Shown: one piece after another, positions 1 to 6,719 of the stretch | Position numbering within the stretch: position 1 is the first letter of the stretch | Layout of the letters: every line of letters starts with the position of its first letter | Origin: Gammaproteobacteria bacterium | Lineage (GTDB): Bacteria > Pseudomonadota > Gammaproteobacteria > Chromatiales > Chromatiaceae | Direction of reading: 5' to 3' | Assembly: GCA_030620735.1 (NCBI GenBank) | Contig: JAUXDV010000068.1 | Coordinates: 1 to 8,679, forward strand | Length of the DNA stretch: 8,679 nucleotides | The notes under the pieces: model-generated | The model's database searches: none | What the model saw: only the letters and a program-made list of their open reading frames with translations | Told to the model about the DNA's origin: nothing | Program-made: the position numbers and the translations under genes

Positions 1-3000
1 GCCGGCGTTCCGCGCCAGTTGAGATCGGCATCGACGCTTCCCTGCGCTTCCTCAAGCTGATTTGTGAGGTCGAGACTCTTTAACGTCTCGCCAAACTCTG
101 CAGCAACAAGTGAGATGTTCACATTTGTTGTAGAACCGCCCTTTTTCGAATTCCAGCTTCCACTTGCCACCAGGCTGTCATTTTTCGAGTTTACCTTGAG
201 TTCTAACATCTCATGCCCGGTGCGGGTGTGGCGGGTTTTCATCGAGAGTGTTCCGAAGGGGCGCCCATTCAAAAGCAGCTGCTTACTGGTCAGATAAAAC
301 GGCCTGATATCATGTGGTTTTTTCTGCCCGCTTTTGTCGATGGGCGCACTCTTGTCATGCAGGGAGAAGACCAGGTTCAAGCGCTCCAGATCCACCCTGA
401 TCTGCTGCTGTTTTGCATCCGGAATCGTCAGCTGCCCAGAGAGTTCCTTCGCCTTGATCGAGCCGCTCCAGCGCCCCTGCCGATGCTTCATATCCAGCTT
501 TAAGTCACCGTAGGCAAGCTTGAATGCAGGTGTCGTTTCACTCAGCTTCCACACCAGGTCCATAATTTTTCTCTGTGAACGCGATTTCCCCAGGGAGAGC
601 GGCAGATCGACCTTCATCCCCTTCAGATCACTGCGGGTATGTAGTGAAAGCCCGCCCCTGCGCATCTTCGCAAGCGATGGCACTTCGACATCGATGTTCC
701 ACACTGCGGAGCCGCTGACAGGCGCATCTGCGATGACCCTCTTCAATGATGCCGCCGAGAGATTCACTTTTGCCTTCACCTGTGTGGCGCCATGCTTTAA
801 TGGCTTGATATCCATGCTGAGAGAACTCCCCAGCAGACGCGCCTTGAGTTTTTTCGCACTGACACCGCTGTCGCTCAGGTGCAACACCCCGTTGACCCTC
901 TGCAGTGAAACATCGACCGTATTGGCATTGATGGTTGCATTTTTGAGAAGCAGATCGCCCTTAAACGCCGCCGCGTGGTGTTTTTTCAGCGGAATCTGCA
1001 TATCAACGCTGAGATCCCCCTCTCCCTGCATATCAAGCGCCTCCATCAGCGGCGCAAACCGGCTCTTCAATGGAGACTCCTTGAGCAATCGCACGGGCCC
1101 CGCCAGTGATCCGGAGATTTGACCCTGCAGCTGAATGGCCGACGCAGGCTTGAGCTGCATCTGCATGCTCGCATGGTCGACCCTGTTATCATAGATCGTG
1201 GCTTCACTGACATCGATATTCAGATGATTGCCGTGAAAACGAACTTGAGCTTTGACGTTCTTCAACGGCGGCCACTCCTCCTTGTATGCGATCTCCGCAT
1301 CCTTGATATCGAAAAGCACCTCATAAAAACCATCATCGTTGTTTTCATAAGGAAAACTCTGCAGCGGCCCCTGCAGCACAAAGCGACCGGAGGTAACAAA
1401 CCCTTTTGTTAAAGAACGATCCAGCCATTTAACCACCGCAGGCGGCATCCTGTACGCCGGATAATAGAGTGATGCATGCTCGGCATGTCCCTCCTGAAAG
1501 TCGGTACGCAGATCCAGGTGGCCTTTCCCCTGCGGCGGCAGGGTATAACGAAAACTTGTTGTCGTTTTGATATGTTCAGAGCGGGCAACCATGTTGTCCG
1601 TTGCAATGCGCCAGTCCCCGTTTGCCTGTTTCTTCCAGCGCAGCTCGCCGGTCACCTGGTTCAACAACATCGGCTGGCGAAACAGTGATTTGATATGCAG
1701 CGACGTATTGCTTGCCGCCACTTTCATACTGCCACTGTCATGGGATGCAGCAACCACCAACCTGACCCCCTTGATCTCCGGCACTATTCCCGCCGCCTGT
1801 GTCTGCAGATTGTCCAGGATGGCGCTGAACTCCCACTCGACCGGGCGCTCCATCTTCAAATGCAGGGAGGAGTTGATCACCTCACCCTGCGCCTGCGCAG
1901 CAAGCAGGTCTTTGATCAACGGGTGATCAGGAGGATGTACTGCAAGCGCCTTGAACAATCCATCGATACTAAAGAGATCTGCGCCGAGATAGAAGTGAAG
2001 CGGGCCTTTCCCGGAAATCTGTCGCACCGCAATACCGATTGATTTGGTTGGCCACACGGCATCGTCGTGTCTAATCAGGGGATCGGCGATATCAAGCAGC
2101 CATCCGTTCTGCTCCCGTGTCCAGCGGAAGTTTCCGCCAAAATAGTCCAGTGCCAGCTCAGGCGCCTGTTTGACGTTCTGCGAGCGAAAATGCAGATCCT
2201 CGCTATACATCTCCCCCTGAAGCATCAACAACCGCCCTTTATCCCAGTGGCTCCAGATCTCCATGCTGGTTTTGGCATGTTCCAGATTGTAATGTCCGGG
2301 AAAACGATTTTGCAAAAGCCACGCCAGGTCCAGCTGCTCAGTGCGCAGATAGAGCTCCCCCTTCCACTGCTCCAGGCTTTTACTCTCTGTCTGAAATCGT
2401 GAAATCAGCGTGAAGCCACCGGATTCCCCCTTGTCGATCAAGACCCGCGCTGAGAGCTGATGCTGACTGCCGTCATTTCTAATCAACAGGTTGACCGGCG
2501 AAAAATGCAGCGGCAGCGTGTTTTTATGCACCAGATCAATGACCGTCACCTCCGAATCCACAACCTCGAGGAACACCGGCTGCAGGATCATGGCGCTAAG
2601 ATCAACATCAAAATCACCAGAGTGTTCGATGCCATGAATCGAAATCCTGCCATCCTCATGACGTATGACCGCCAGGTGAGTTCCGACGACCCGGATCTCC
2701 GATGGCGCAATATACAGATGGCGCAGCACCTCCATCACACTGAACTTCAGGTAGACCGACTCCGCCTTGAGGTCAGAACTGCCGTCGTCATTCACCAGCC
2801 TGAGATTTTGCAGATGGAATCCGTGCCCATCCTCCCGCCAGAAGACGGAAACAGCATCCGCCTCGATATTCTTCCCCACGACCAGGCTGACCTGCGCCAG
2901 TATTTCGTCTTTATAGGTTTCGATCAGCGAAGGCAGCAGATAACGCGCAAAGCTCACCGAGAGAGCAATGACAACCAGCAGAGAAACAGCAAGTCTGGTC

Positions 3001-3011
3001 AGGATACGCAT
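1..3011 (-). CDS. yhdP: YhdP family AsmA-like envelope protein, C-terminus beyond window edge
   Basis: The minus strand is open from ATG at 3011 to base 1, giving about 1003 codons with no stop. E. coli YhdP has about 1270 residues, so roughly the last fifth lies outside the window. Residues about 4-27 form one hydrophobic signal-anchor helix (ends ARYLL). The rest is a long, beta-rich, repetitive region with no enzyme motif, as expected for a large periplasmic AsmA/TamB-like groove protein. Family hallmarks that I recognise are YYPAYRMPPAVVKWLD near residue 516, DLKGMKVDLPLSLGKS near 794-809, and QLEEAQGSVDADLNW near 985-1000. In E. coli, YhdP is an inner-membrane-anchored protein implicated in phospholipid transport to the outer membrane; the same role here is inferred. 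The start is firm because an in-frame TGA lies at 3018-3020, just upstream. The ATG is 16 bases after the last base of the rng stop, so the two genes are probably cotranscribed. The Shine-Dalgarno match (GAAG) is weak, which suggests coupling to rng translation. Confidence 0.95.
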   Translation of the reverse strand, partial: MRILTRLAVSLLVVIALSVSFARYLLPSLIETYKDEILAQVSLVVGKNIEADAVSVFWREDGHGFHLQNLRLVNDDGSSDLKAESVYLKFSVMEVLRHLYIAPSEIRVVGTHLAVIRHEDGRISIHGIEHSGDFDVDLSAMILQPVFLEVVDSEVTVIDLVHKNTLPLHFSPVNLLIRNDGSQHQLSARVLIDKGESGGFTLISRFQTESKSLEQWKGELYLRTEQLDLAWLLQNRFPGHYNLEHAKTSMEIWSHWDKGRLLMLQGEMYSEDLHFRSQNVKQAPELALDYFGGNFRWTREQNGWLLDIADPLIRHDDAVWPTKSIGIAVRQISGKGPLHFYLGADLFSIDGLFKALAVHPPDHPLIKDLLAAQAQGEVINSSLHLKMERPVEWEFSAILDNLQTQAAGIVPEIKGVRLVVAASHDSGSMKVAASNTSLHIKSLFRQPMLLNQVTGELRWKKQANGDWRIATDNMVARSEHIKTTTSFRYTLPPQGKGHLDLRTDFQEGHAEHASLYYPAYRMPPAVVKWLDRSLTKGFVTSGRFVLQGPLQSFPYENNDDGFYEVLFDIKDAEIAYKEEWPPLKNVKAQVRFHGNHLNIDVSEATIYDNRVDHASMQMQLKPASAIQLQGQISGSLAGPVRLLKESPLKSRFAPLMEALDMQGEGDLSVDMQIPLKKHHAAAFKGDLLLKNATINANTVDVSLQRVNGVLHLSDSGVSAKKLKARLLGSSLSMDIKPLKHGATQVKAKVNLSAASLKRVIADAPVSGSAVWNIDVEVPSLAKMRRGGLSLHTRSDLKGMKVDLPLSLGKSRSQRKIMDLVWKLSETTPAFKLAYGDLKLDMKHRQGRWSGSIKAKELSGQLTIPDAKQQQIRVDLERLNLVFSLHDKSAPIDKSGQKKPHDIRPFYLTSKQLLLNGRPFGTLSMKTRHTRTGHEMLELKVNSKNDSLVASGSWNSKKGGSTTNVNISLVAAEFGETLKSLDLTNQLEEAQGSVDADLNWRGTP

Positions 3012-3027
3012 GTGACTTCATTACTCA

Positions 3028-4482
3028 TTACAACAGCACCACATCATACTGTTCACGGCTATAGAGTTGTTCAGCCTGCAGGCGGATCTGCCTGCCGATA
3101 AACTGCTCCAGTTCAACCAGGCTCGCCGACTCCTCATCGAGCATCAAATCGACCACGTCCTGGGATGCGAGAATCAGCAGTGACTGCACGTCGAACTGGC
3201 GCGACTCACGCAGAATCTCACGAAAAATCTCATAACAGGTTGTCTCTGCTGTCTTCTGAGTGCCGCGGCCATTGCAGCAGGGGCAGGGGGCGCACAAGAT
3301 GTGACCCAGTGATTCACGGGTGCGCTTGCGGGTCATCTCCACCAGGCCAAGCGATGACACCTCCGTGATCTGGGTTTTTGCATGATCCTTTGCCAGGCAT
3401 TTATCCAGCGCCCGCATCACCTGGCGTTTATGCTCTGCATCCAGCATATCGATAAAGTCGATAATGATGATACCGCCCAGGTTTCTCAATCTTAACTGCC
3501 TGCAAAGCGTCTGGGCCGCTTCGAGATTGGTCTTGAAAATGGTCTCCTCGAGTGTACGGTGACCGACAAATCCACCGGTATTGACATCGATTGTGGTCAT
3601 CGCCTCTGTCTGATCAATAATCAGATAGCCGCCCGATTTCAAATCAACCTTGTGTTGCAACGCCTTCTCGATCTCATCTTCAACCCCGTAAAGATCAAAG
3701 ATCGGGCGCTCGCCCGGATAGTATTCGATGCGCTCACTGATCTCGGGAATAAAGCTGTCAGCAAACTGCACTGCATTGTTATAGGTGGTGCGGGAGTCGA
3801 TGCGCACCTTCTCAATATGCGTATCTGTCATATCCCGCAATGCACGCAGGGCGAGGGGCAGATCATCATGGATCAACTCACGGCTGCCTGCTTCAAGCAT
3901 TTTTTTCCCGATTGACTCCCACAGGCGCGACAGAAACAGCATATCAGCACGCAGCGCCATTTCATCCGCCCCTTCTGCAGCAGTACGTGCGATAAATCCG
4001 CCCCGCAGGTTCTCCTCCCTGACAAACAGCGACAGTATTTCACGCAGACGGTCGCGCTCCTGCTCATCTTCTATCTTTTGTGAAATACCGATACTCTCCT
4101 CTGCCGGCAGGAAGACCATAAATCGTGATGGTATGGAGAGGTGTGTTGTCAGGCGGGCGCCCTTGCTTCCCAGCGGATCCTTAACCACCTGTACGATCAG
4201 GTCACTGCCGGTTTGCACAAGTTCCGCGATGTCGGGGGTTGTCTCATGATGTCCGGCACTGGCGATATCGGAGGCATGCAAAAAAGCGGCGCGCTCCAGT
4301 CCAACCTCGACAAAAGCCGCCTGCATACCAGGCAACACCCGGCAAACACTGCCTTTGTAAATATTACCGACCAGCCCCCGCTTTTTGATGCGTTCGACCA
4401 GAATCTCCTGCACCATGCCATTTTCGACGATGGCGACCCGGGTTTCGGGCGGAGTCACATTAATCAGAATCTCTTCACTCAT
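3028..4482 (-). CDS. rng: Ribonuclease G (RNase E/G family endoribonuclease)
   Basis: 484 residues, close to E. coli RNase G (489). RNase G is a single-strand-specific, 5'-end-sensing endoribonuclease that matures the 5' end of 16S rRNA and degrades some mRNAs in the cytoplasm. The N-terminus SEEILINVTPPETRVA is typical of RNase G. An S1-like RNA-binding domain covers about residues 36-125. The catalytic DNase-I-like region carries TIDVNTGG with D299 and IIIIDFIDM with D342, which match the two metal-binding Asp of RNase E (D303, D346). The Zn-link CPCCNGRG follows at C400-C403, with further Cys at 397 and 402. The long C-terminal scaffold of RNase E is absent, which favours RNase G. The start is fixed by an in-frame TAA at 4486-4488. 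yhdP follows 16 bases later as in E. coli. The gene normally found upstream in relatives, maf, is not there; a Fic gene is. The leader is structured (see separate entry). Confidence 0.97.
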   Translation of the reverse strand: MSEEILINVTPPETRVAIVENGMVQEILVERIKKRGLVGNIYKGSVCRVLPGMQAAFVEVGLERAAFLHASDIASAGHHETTPDIAELVQTGSDLIVQVVKDPLGSKGARLTTHLSIPSRFMVFLPAEESIGISQKIEDEQERDRLREILSLFVREENLRGGFIARTAAEGADEMALRADMLFLSRLWESIGKKMLEAGSRELIHDDLPLALRALRDMTDTHIEKVRIDSRTTYNNAVQFADSFIPEISERIEYYPGERPIFDLYGVEDEIEKALQHKVDLKSGGYLIIDQTEAMTTIDVNTGGFVGHRTLEETIFKTNLEAAQTLCRQLRLRNLGGIIIIDFIDMLDAEHKRQVMRALDKCLAKDHAKTQITEVSSLGLVEMTRKRTRESLGHILCAPCPCCNGRGTQKTAETTCYEIFREILRESRQFDVQSLLILASQDVVDLMLDEESASLVELEQFIGRQIRLQAEQLYSREQYDVVLL

Positions 4483-4523
4483 TTTTTACCGGGGAATCAT
4501 AATTCCCCACTCTCCTCGGTAAA
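4483..4523 (-). promoter_or_regulatory. Structured rng leader: hairpin, bulged Shine-Dalgarno and four-codon mini-ORF
   Basis: Read on the minus strand, GGGGAAT (4502-4508) pairs perfectly with ATTCCCC (4491-4497) around a TATG loop. TTTACC (4518-4523) can then pair with GGTAAA (4485-4490), leaving a 9-nt bulge (4509-4517) that holds the only good Shine-Dalgarno, AGGAGA (4511-4516). That site is 28 nt from the rng ATG in the linear sequence, too far for normal use. If the inner hairpin folds, the effective gap falls to about 10 nt. The same site is also ideally placed (10 nt) for ATG ATT CCC CGG TAA at 4500-4486, a four-codon ORF that ends 3 nt before the rng start. Structured-spacer initiation and reinitiation after the mini-ORF are both possible. 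The structure is visible in the sequence; the function is inferred. Confidence 0.5.
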
Positions 4524-4558
4524 GTCGCCGCCTGAAAAAACAGCAATCCCATGACAAC

Positions 4559-4587
4559 AGAATAGCCCTCTTAGAGACTTTCTACAA
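4559..4587 (-). promoter_or_regulatory. Candidate sigma-70 promoter for rng-yhdP
   Basis: On the minus strand TTGTAG (4582-4587, 4/6 to TTGACA) and TATTCT (4559-4564, 4/6 to TATAAT) are separated by exactly 17 bp. Transcription would start near 4552, giving a leader of about 70 nt that includes the hairpin upstream of rng. It lies in the 162-bp gap between the Fic gene and rng. The matches are moderate and were found by eye, so this is a candidate only. Confidence 0.35.
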
Positions 4588-4617
4588 ATATTGCCGCAAT
4601 AGACTGAATTAAAAAGG

Positions 4618-4643
4618 AAAAAATAGGCGGAAGAGAGGCCCGC
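4618..4643 (-). terminator. Weak candidate intrinsic terminator after the Fic gene
   Basis: Directly after the Fic TAA stop the minus strand has GCGG (4640-4643), a 9-nt loop, CCGC (4627-4630), then CTA and six T (4618-4623). The position and the T-run fit an intrinsic terminator, but a four-pair stem is short, so partial read-through into rng is likely if it works at all. Confidence 0.3.
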
Positions 4644-4644
4644 T

Positions 4645-5784
4645 TTACTCAAACAGCGCGATGTAGGCATCGCAGCGAAACACCCGGTTTCGCGCCTGCC
4701 CTGTCGCCTCTGACAAAATCCCGTGAGCGATAAATTTGTTCATGAGATTATTTGACGCCTGAAACGTCAAACCACTCATATCAACAAGATCCTGTACGCG
4801 GATAAAAGGCCTCTGATAGAGCCTCTCAAGCACCTTCAGGCCATTCGCCGCAACGCGTCCAAACTCATCGGTGATGCACTCTCTGTGACGCTCACGCAGA
4901 GCCATGGCTCTGATTGCAGTTTCAGTCGCATGCTGTGAACTGAGCACAATACCGTTGAGAAAAAACTTGAGCCAGCCCTCCCAGTCCCCGGTCTCCCTGA
5001 TGCGCTGCAGATGGCCATAATAGGCCTGCCGATGCTCTCTGAAATAACTGGAGAGAGTGAGTACAGGTGACTGCAGCGCATCTTTTTGCGACAACAGCAG
5101 AGTGATCAGCAATCGTCCGGTACGTCCGTTTTTTGAGCGAAATGGATGAATGGTCTCAAACTGCGCATGCGCCAGCCCTACCTGTATCAATACCGGCAGG
5201 GACTCGTCATAAAGAAATCCCTCCAGCAGACGCAGCAGGTCATTCAAATGGCGCGGTGGAGCAGGTACGAACATTGCTTCCACAATGCTGCAGCCCGGCC
5301 GACCAATCCAGGTTTGCTGCTGCCGCAATTCACCTGCACTGTTTTGCTGCTCGTCCATGCCATCCAGCAACAGCCGATGCAGCTGCTGGATCAGCGATGT
5401 CGTCACCGGCCGCTTGACGACAGCAGCATCTCCCTCGCGCATCGCCTGCAGATAGTTGAATGCCTCGTCGAACTCAGCGGGCTCGTGTTCTATTGCAAAG
5501 CCCGCCTCATGCCTGACAAGATGATCCACATTGCTTTCGACTCCATCGATTTGACACGAGAGAACCGCCTCGCGGCGCATTGACATCGCAATAAAATCGT
5601 CCGCATGCGCCAGCGTCTGCACGGCGCCATCCAGAACCGCGATTGCCCGTTCAGCTTTTGTCAGCAGATTCTGCAGCTCGGCATCAAAAACAATCGCCGG
5701 CTGCGGGGGCAGAGGAGCCGGGATAAAAGCGCTGTAGCCTCCCGGCTGCCGGATATATTGACCTGCACGCGACGAGTTATTCAT
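4645..5784 (-). CDS. Fic family protein with variant active site and C-terminal winged-helix-like region
   Basis: 379 residues. The layout matches stand-alone Fic proteins of the Fic_N plus Fic plus winged-helix type. A proline-rich start (FIPAPLPPQP, residues 20-29) is followed by the Fic_N region with REAVLSCQIDG (71-81), the Fic core with the flap around FVPAPP (172-177), the loop HPFRSKNGRTGR (213-224), then SSYFREHRQAYY and GDWEGWLKFF (267-275). A winged-helix-like tail (about 310-379) ends in ARNRVFRCDAYIAL. Family members usually transfer AMP to a protein hydroxyl. Two departures stand out. In the consensus HPFx(D/E)GNGRxxR the acidic residue and glycine are S217 and K218 here. In the inhibitory motif (S/T)xxxE(G/N) the Glu is D80. 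The loop His, Asn, Gly and both Arg are kept and the frame is intact. Activity is therefore uncertain: altered chemistry, reduced AMPylation or a pseudoenzyme. The ATG at 5784 lacks a clear Shine-Dalgarno. No antitoxin gene is adjacent. Substrate unknown. Confidence 0.93.
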   Translation of the reverse strand: MNNSSRAGQYIRQPGGYSAFIPAPLPPQPAIVFDAELQNLLTKAERAIAVLDGAVQTLAHADDFIAMSMRREAVLSCQIDGVESNVDHLVRHEAGFAIEHEPAEFDEAFNYLQAMREGDAAVVKRPVTTSLIQQLHRLLLDGMDEQQNSAGELRQQQTWIGRPGCSIVEAMFVPAPPRHLNDLLRLLEGFLYDESLPVLIQVGLAHAQFETIHPFRSKNGRTGRLLITLLLSQKDALQSPVLTLSSYFREHRQAYYGHLQRIRETGDWEGWLKFFLNGIVLSSQHATETAIRAMALRERHRECITDEFGRVAANGLKVLERLYQRPFIRVQDLVDMSGLTFQASNNLMNKFIAHGILSEATGQARNRVFRCDAYIALFE

Positions 5785-6093
5785 ACAATTCAGACTTGAT
5801 CATGGAAAACCACAGATAGAAAATAACCACTTCACAATTTTTACCACGGAACACGCGGACAACACGGAATAGTCGTATCGTTCATCCGTGCATTGTTCGA
5901 GATAGCGTAGGATGCTGCTGAGGAACGAAGCGCATCGCTCGCGAGTTTACCCGACAGATGCGCTTCGCAAGCTCAGCAGCATCCTACATAGTTGTTGCCA
6001 TGCACGGACTTTTTGAGAAGTTACAGTGTTGCCAATTATCCATGTGTTCTTTTCGTGCCTTTCGTGTTTTTCGTGGTCAATTTTTTCAAGACG
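5785..6093. repeat. Non-coding gap filled by a nested palindromic repeat element
   Basis: This 309-bp stretch between rlmH and the Fic gene has no credible gene on either strand. It contains the perfect-armed palindrome at 5907-5987 (separate entry). Around that lies an outer, imperfect inverted pair. The left arm, about 5835-5871, has TACCACGGAACACG and ACAACACGGAA. The right arm, about 6041-6088, has TTTCGTGCCTTTCGTG and TTTTTCGTGGTCAA, which is the same kind of ACCACG/ACACG-rich sequence in reverse orientation. CCACAGATAGA near 5810 resembles another common intergenic repeat word. CACGG/CACGA-rich repeats of this sort are, from general knowledge, dispersed between genes in many proteobacteria. 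No transposase is present, so it would be a non-autonomous element. Confidence 0.6.
5907..5987. repeat. Large REP/MITE-like palindrome
   Basis: GTAGGATGCTGCTGAG (5907-5922) is matched perfectly by its reverse complement at 5972-5987. Inside, CGAAGCGCATC (5926-5936) is matched perfectly by 5957-5967. The two stems are joined by a short mismatch (GAA opposite CAAG), and the loop is 20 nt. This gives arms of 30 and 31 nt with 27 paired bases. There is no T-run on either side, so it is not a classical terminator. The GTAGGATG...CATCCTAC ends resemble dispersed intergenic palindromes common in gammaproteobacteria. As RNA it would form a strong hairpin that could protect the 3' end of the rlmH transcript. 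Confidence 0.85.
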
Positions 6094-6564
6094 CTACCCC
6101 CTGTGATAGGGATGCCCCTGCAGCAGGCTCCAGGCGCGATAGAGTTGTTCGGCGACCACCACCCGCACCATGGGGTGCGGCAGCGTCAACGGTGAGAGTG
6201 ACCACTTGAGCCTTGCACGACCCAGACAATCTGAAGAGAGGCCATCGGCGCCACCGACAAGCAGCGCGATGTCCGGCCCCTCCTGCAGCCAGCCGGAAAG
6301 CTGCGTGGAGAGCTGTTTGGTGCTCCACGACTTGCCATGCTCATCGAGCGCTATCACCGATGCGCCTTTGGGAATCGCCGTCTGGATGCGCTTGCACTCC
6401 TCCTGCTTGATCCTCTGCGTGCTGCTGCTCTTGCCGCGATGCGCGGGGTTGATTTCCAGAAGCTGCAGAGAGCACTCACGGGGCATGCGCTTTGCATACT
6501 CCTGGTATGCCGTGGTCACCCAGGCAGGCATCTTGTTGCCGACAGCGATCAAATAGATCTTCAT
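6094..6564 (-). CDS. rlmH: 23S rRNA (pseudouridine1915-N3)-methyltransferase RlmH
   Basis: 156 residues against 155 in E. coli, and alignable from end to end by eye. RlmH is a small SPOUT-class, trefoil-knot methyltransferase that uses S-adenosylmethionine to methylate N3 of pseudouridine 1915 in helix 69 of 23S rRNA on the assembled ribosome. The N-terminus MKIYLIAVGNKMPAWV is diagnostic. The cofactor site LLVGGADGLS is at residues 101-110, and the knot and C-terminus run through LTLPHPMVRVVVAEQLYRAW to HPYHRG (126-156). In many gammaproteobacteria rlmH follows rsfS and precedes maf or mrdA. Here its neighbours are aroE upstream and a Fic gene downstream, both separated by repeat-filled gaps, so it appears to stand alone. 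No Shine-Dalgarno is visible before the ATG. Confidence 0.97.
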   Translation of the reverse strand: MKIYLIAVGNKMPAWVTTAYQEYAKRMPRECSLQLLEINPAHRGKSSSTQRIKQEECKRIQTAIPKGASVIALDEHGKSWSTKQLSTQLSGWLQEGPDIALLVGGADGLSSDCLGRARLKWSLSPLTLPHPMVRVVVAEQLYRAWSLLQGHPYHRG

Positions 6565-6574
6565 AAAGCTAGCG

Positions 6575-6596
6575 AGACCAGGTCTCAGACTGACGA
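6575..6596. promoter_or_regulatory. Two small abutting palindromes just upstream of rlmH
   Basis: GAGACCAGGTCTC (6575-6587) is a perfect 6-1-6 palindrome, and TCAGACTGA, which overlaps and follows it, is a 4-1-4 palindrome. They lie 10-30 bp before the rlmH ATG where a Shine-Dalgarno would be expected. They could be an operator or an RNA hairpin that covers the start region. Short palindromes also occur by chance, so function is unproven. Confidence 0.3.
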
Positions 6597-6616
6597 GGCA
6601 TGAAAGTGATTATTTT

Positions 6617-6678
6617 CTCTCGCAAAGACGCCAAGACTGCAAAGGTTTTTCTTGGCGAGCTTAGCGTCTTTGCGAGAG
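6617..6678. repeat. Dispersed-type hairpin repeat between aroE and rlmH
   Basis: CTCTCGCAAAGACGC (6617-6631) is matched perfectly by GCGTCTTTGCGAGAG (6664-6678). Inside, GCCAAGA (6630-6636) pairs with TCTTGGC (6650-6656). The CTTTGCG/CGCAAAGACGC words are typical of a very common dispersed intergenic repeat in proteobacteria. No T-run follows on either strand, so it is not a canonical intrinsic terminator, though the stem could shield the 3' end of the hemB-aroE mRNA. It belongs to a different sequence family from the palindrome at 5907-5987. Confidence 0.8.
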
Positions 6679-6719
6679 TCATTATTGAAATTTGATTCAT
6701 TTGTAAAGATGTAGGCGGT

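Noticed and set aside
520..3101. Several plus-strand open frames of 100-213 codons
   Set aside because: They are antisense to one continuous minus-strand frame with clear YhdP motifs, and their products are low-complexity or Ser/Arg/His-rich with no family resemblance.
3785..4554. Plus-strand frames opposite rng
   Set aside because: Antisense shadows of a fully conserved RNase G frame; the product is rich in Arg and Ser as expected for a shadow.
4645..5784. Fic toxin-antitoxin pair
   Set aside because: No small antitoxin gene is found on either side; the inhibitory helix is within the protein itself, as in class II Fic proteins.
5785..6093. Degenerate maf remnant or small gene (plus frames at 5958-6209 and 5992-6195)
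   Set aside because: No Maf motif such as the N-terminal LASxSPRR is recognisable in this gap, and the frames run through palindromic repeat sequence and the antisense of rlmH.
6617..6678. Intrinsic terminator for hemB-aroE
   Set aside because: A strong stem but no T-run on either strand, and its sequence words match a dispersed repeat type.
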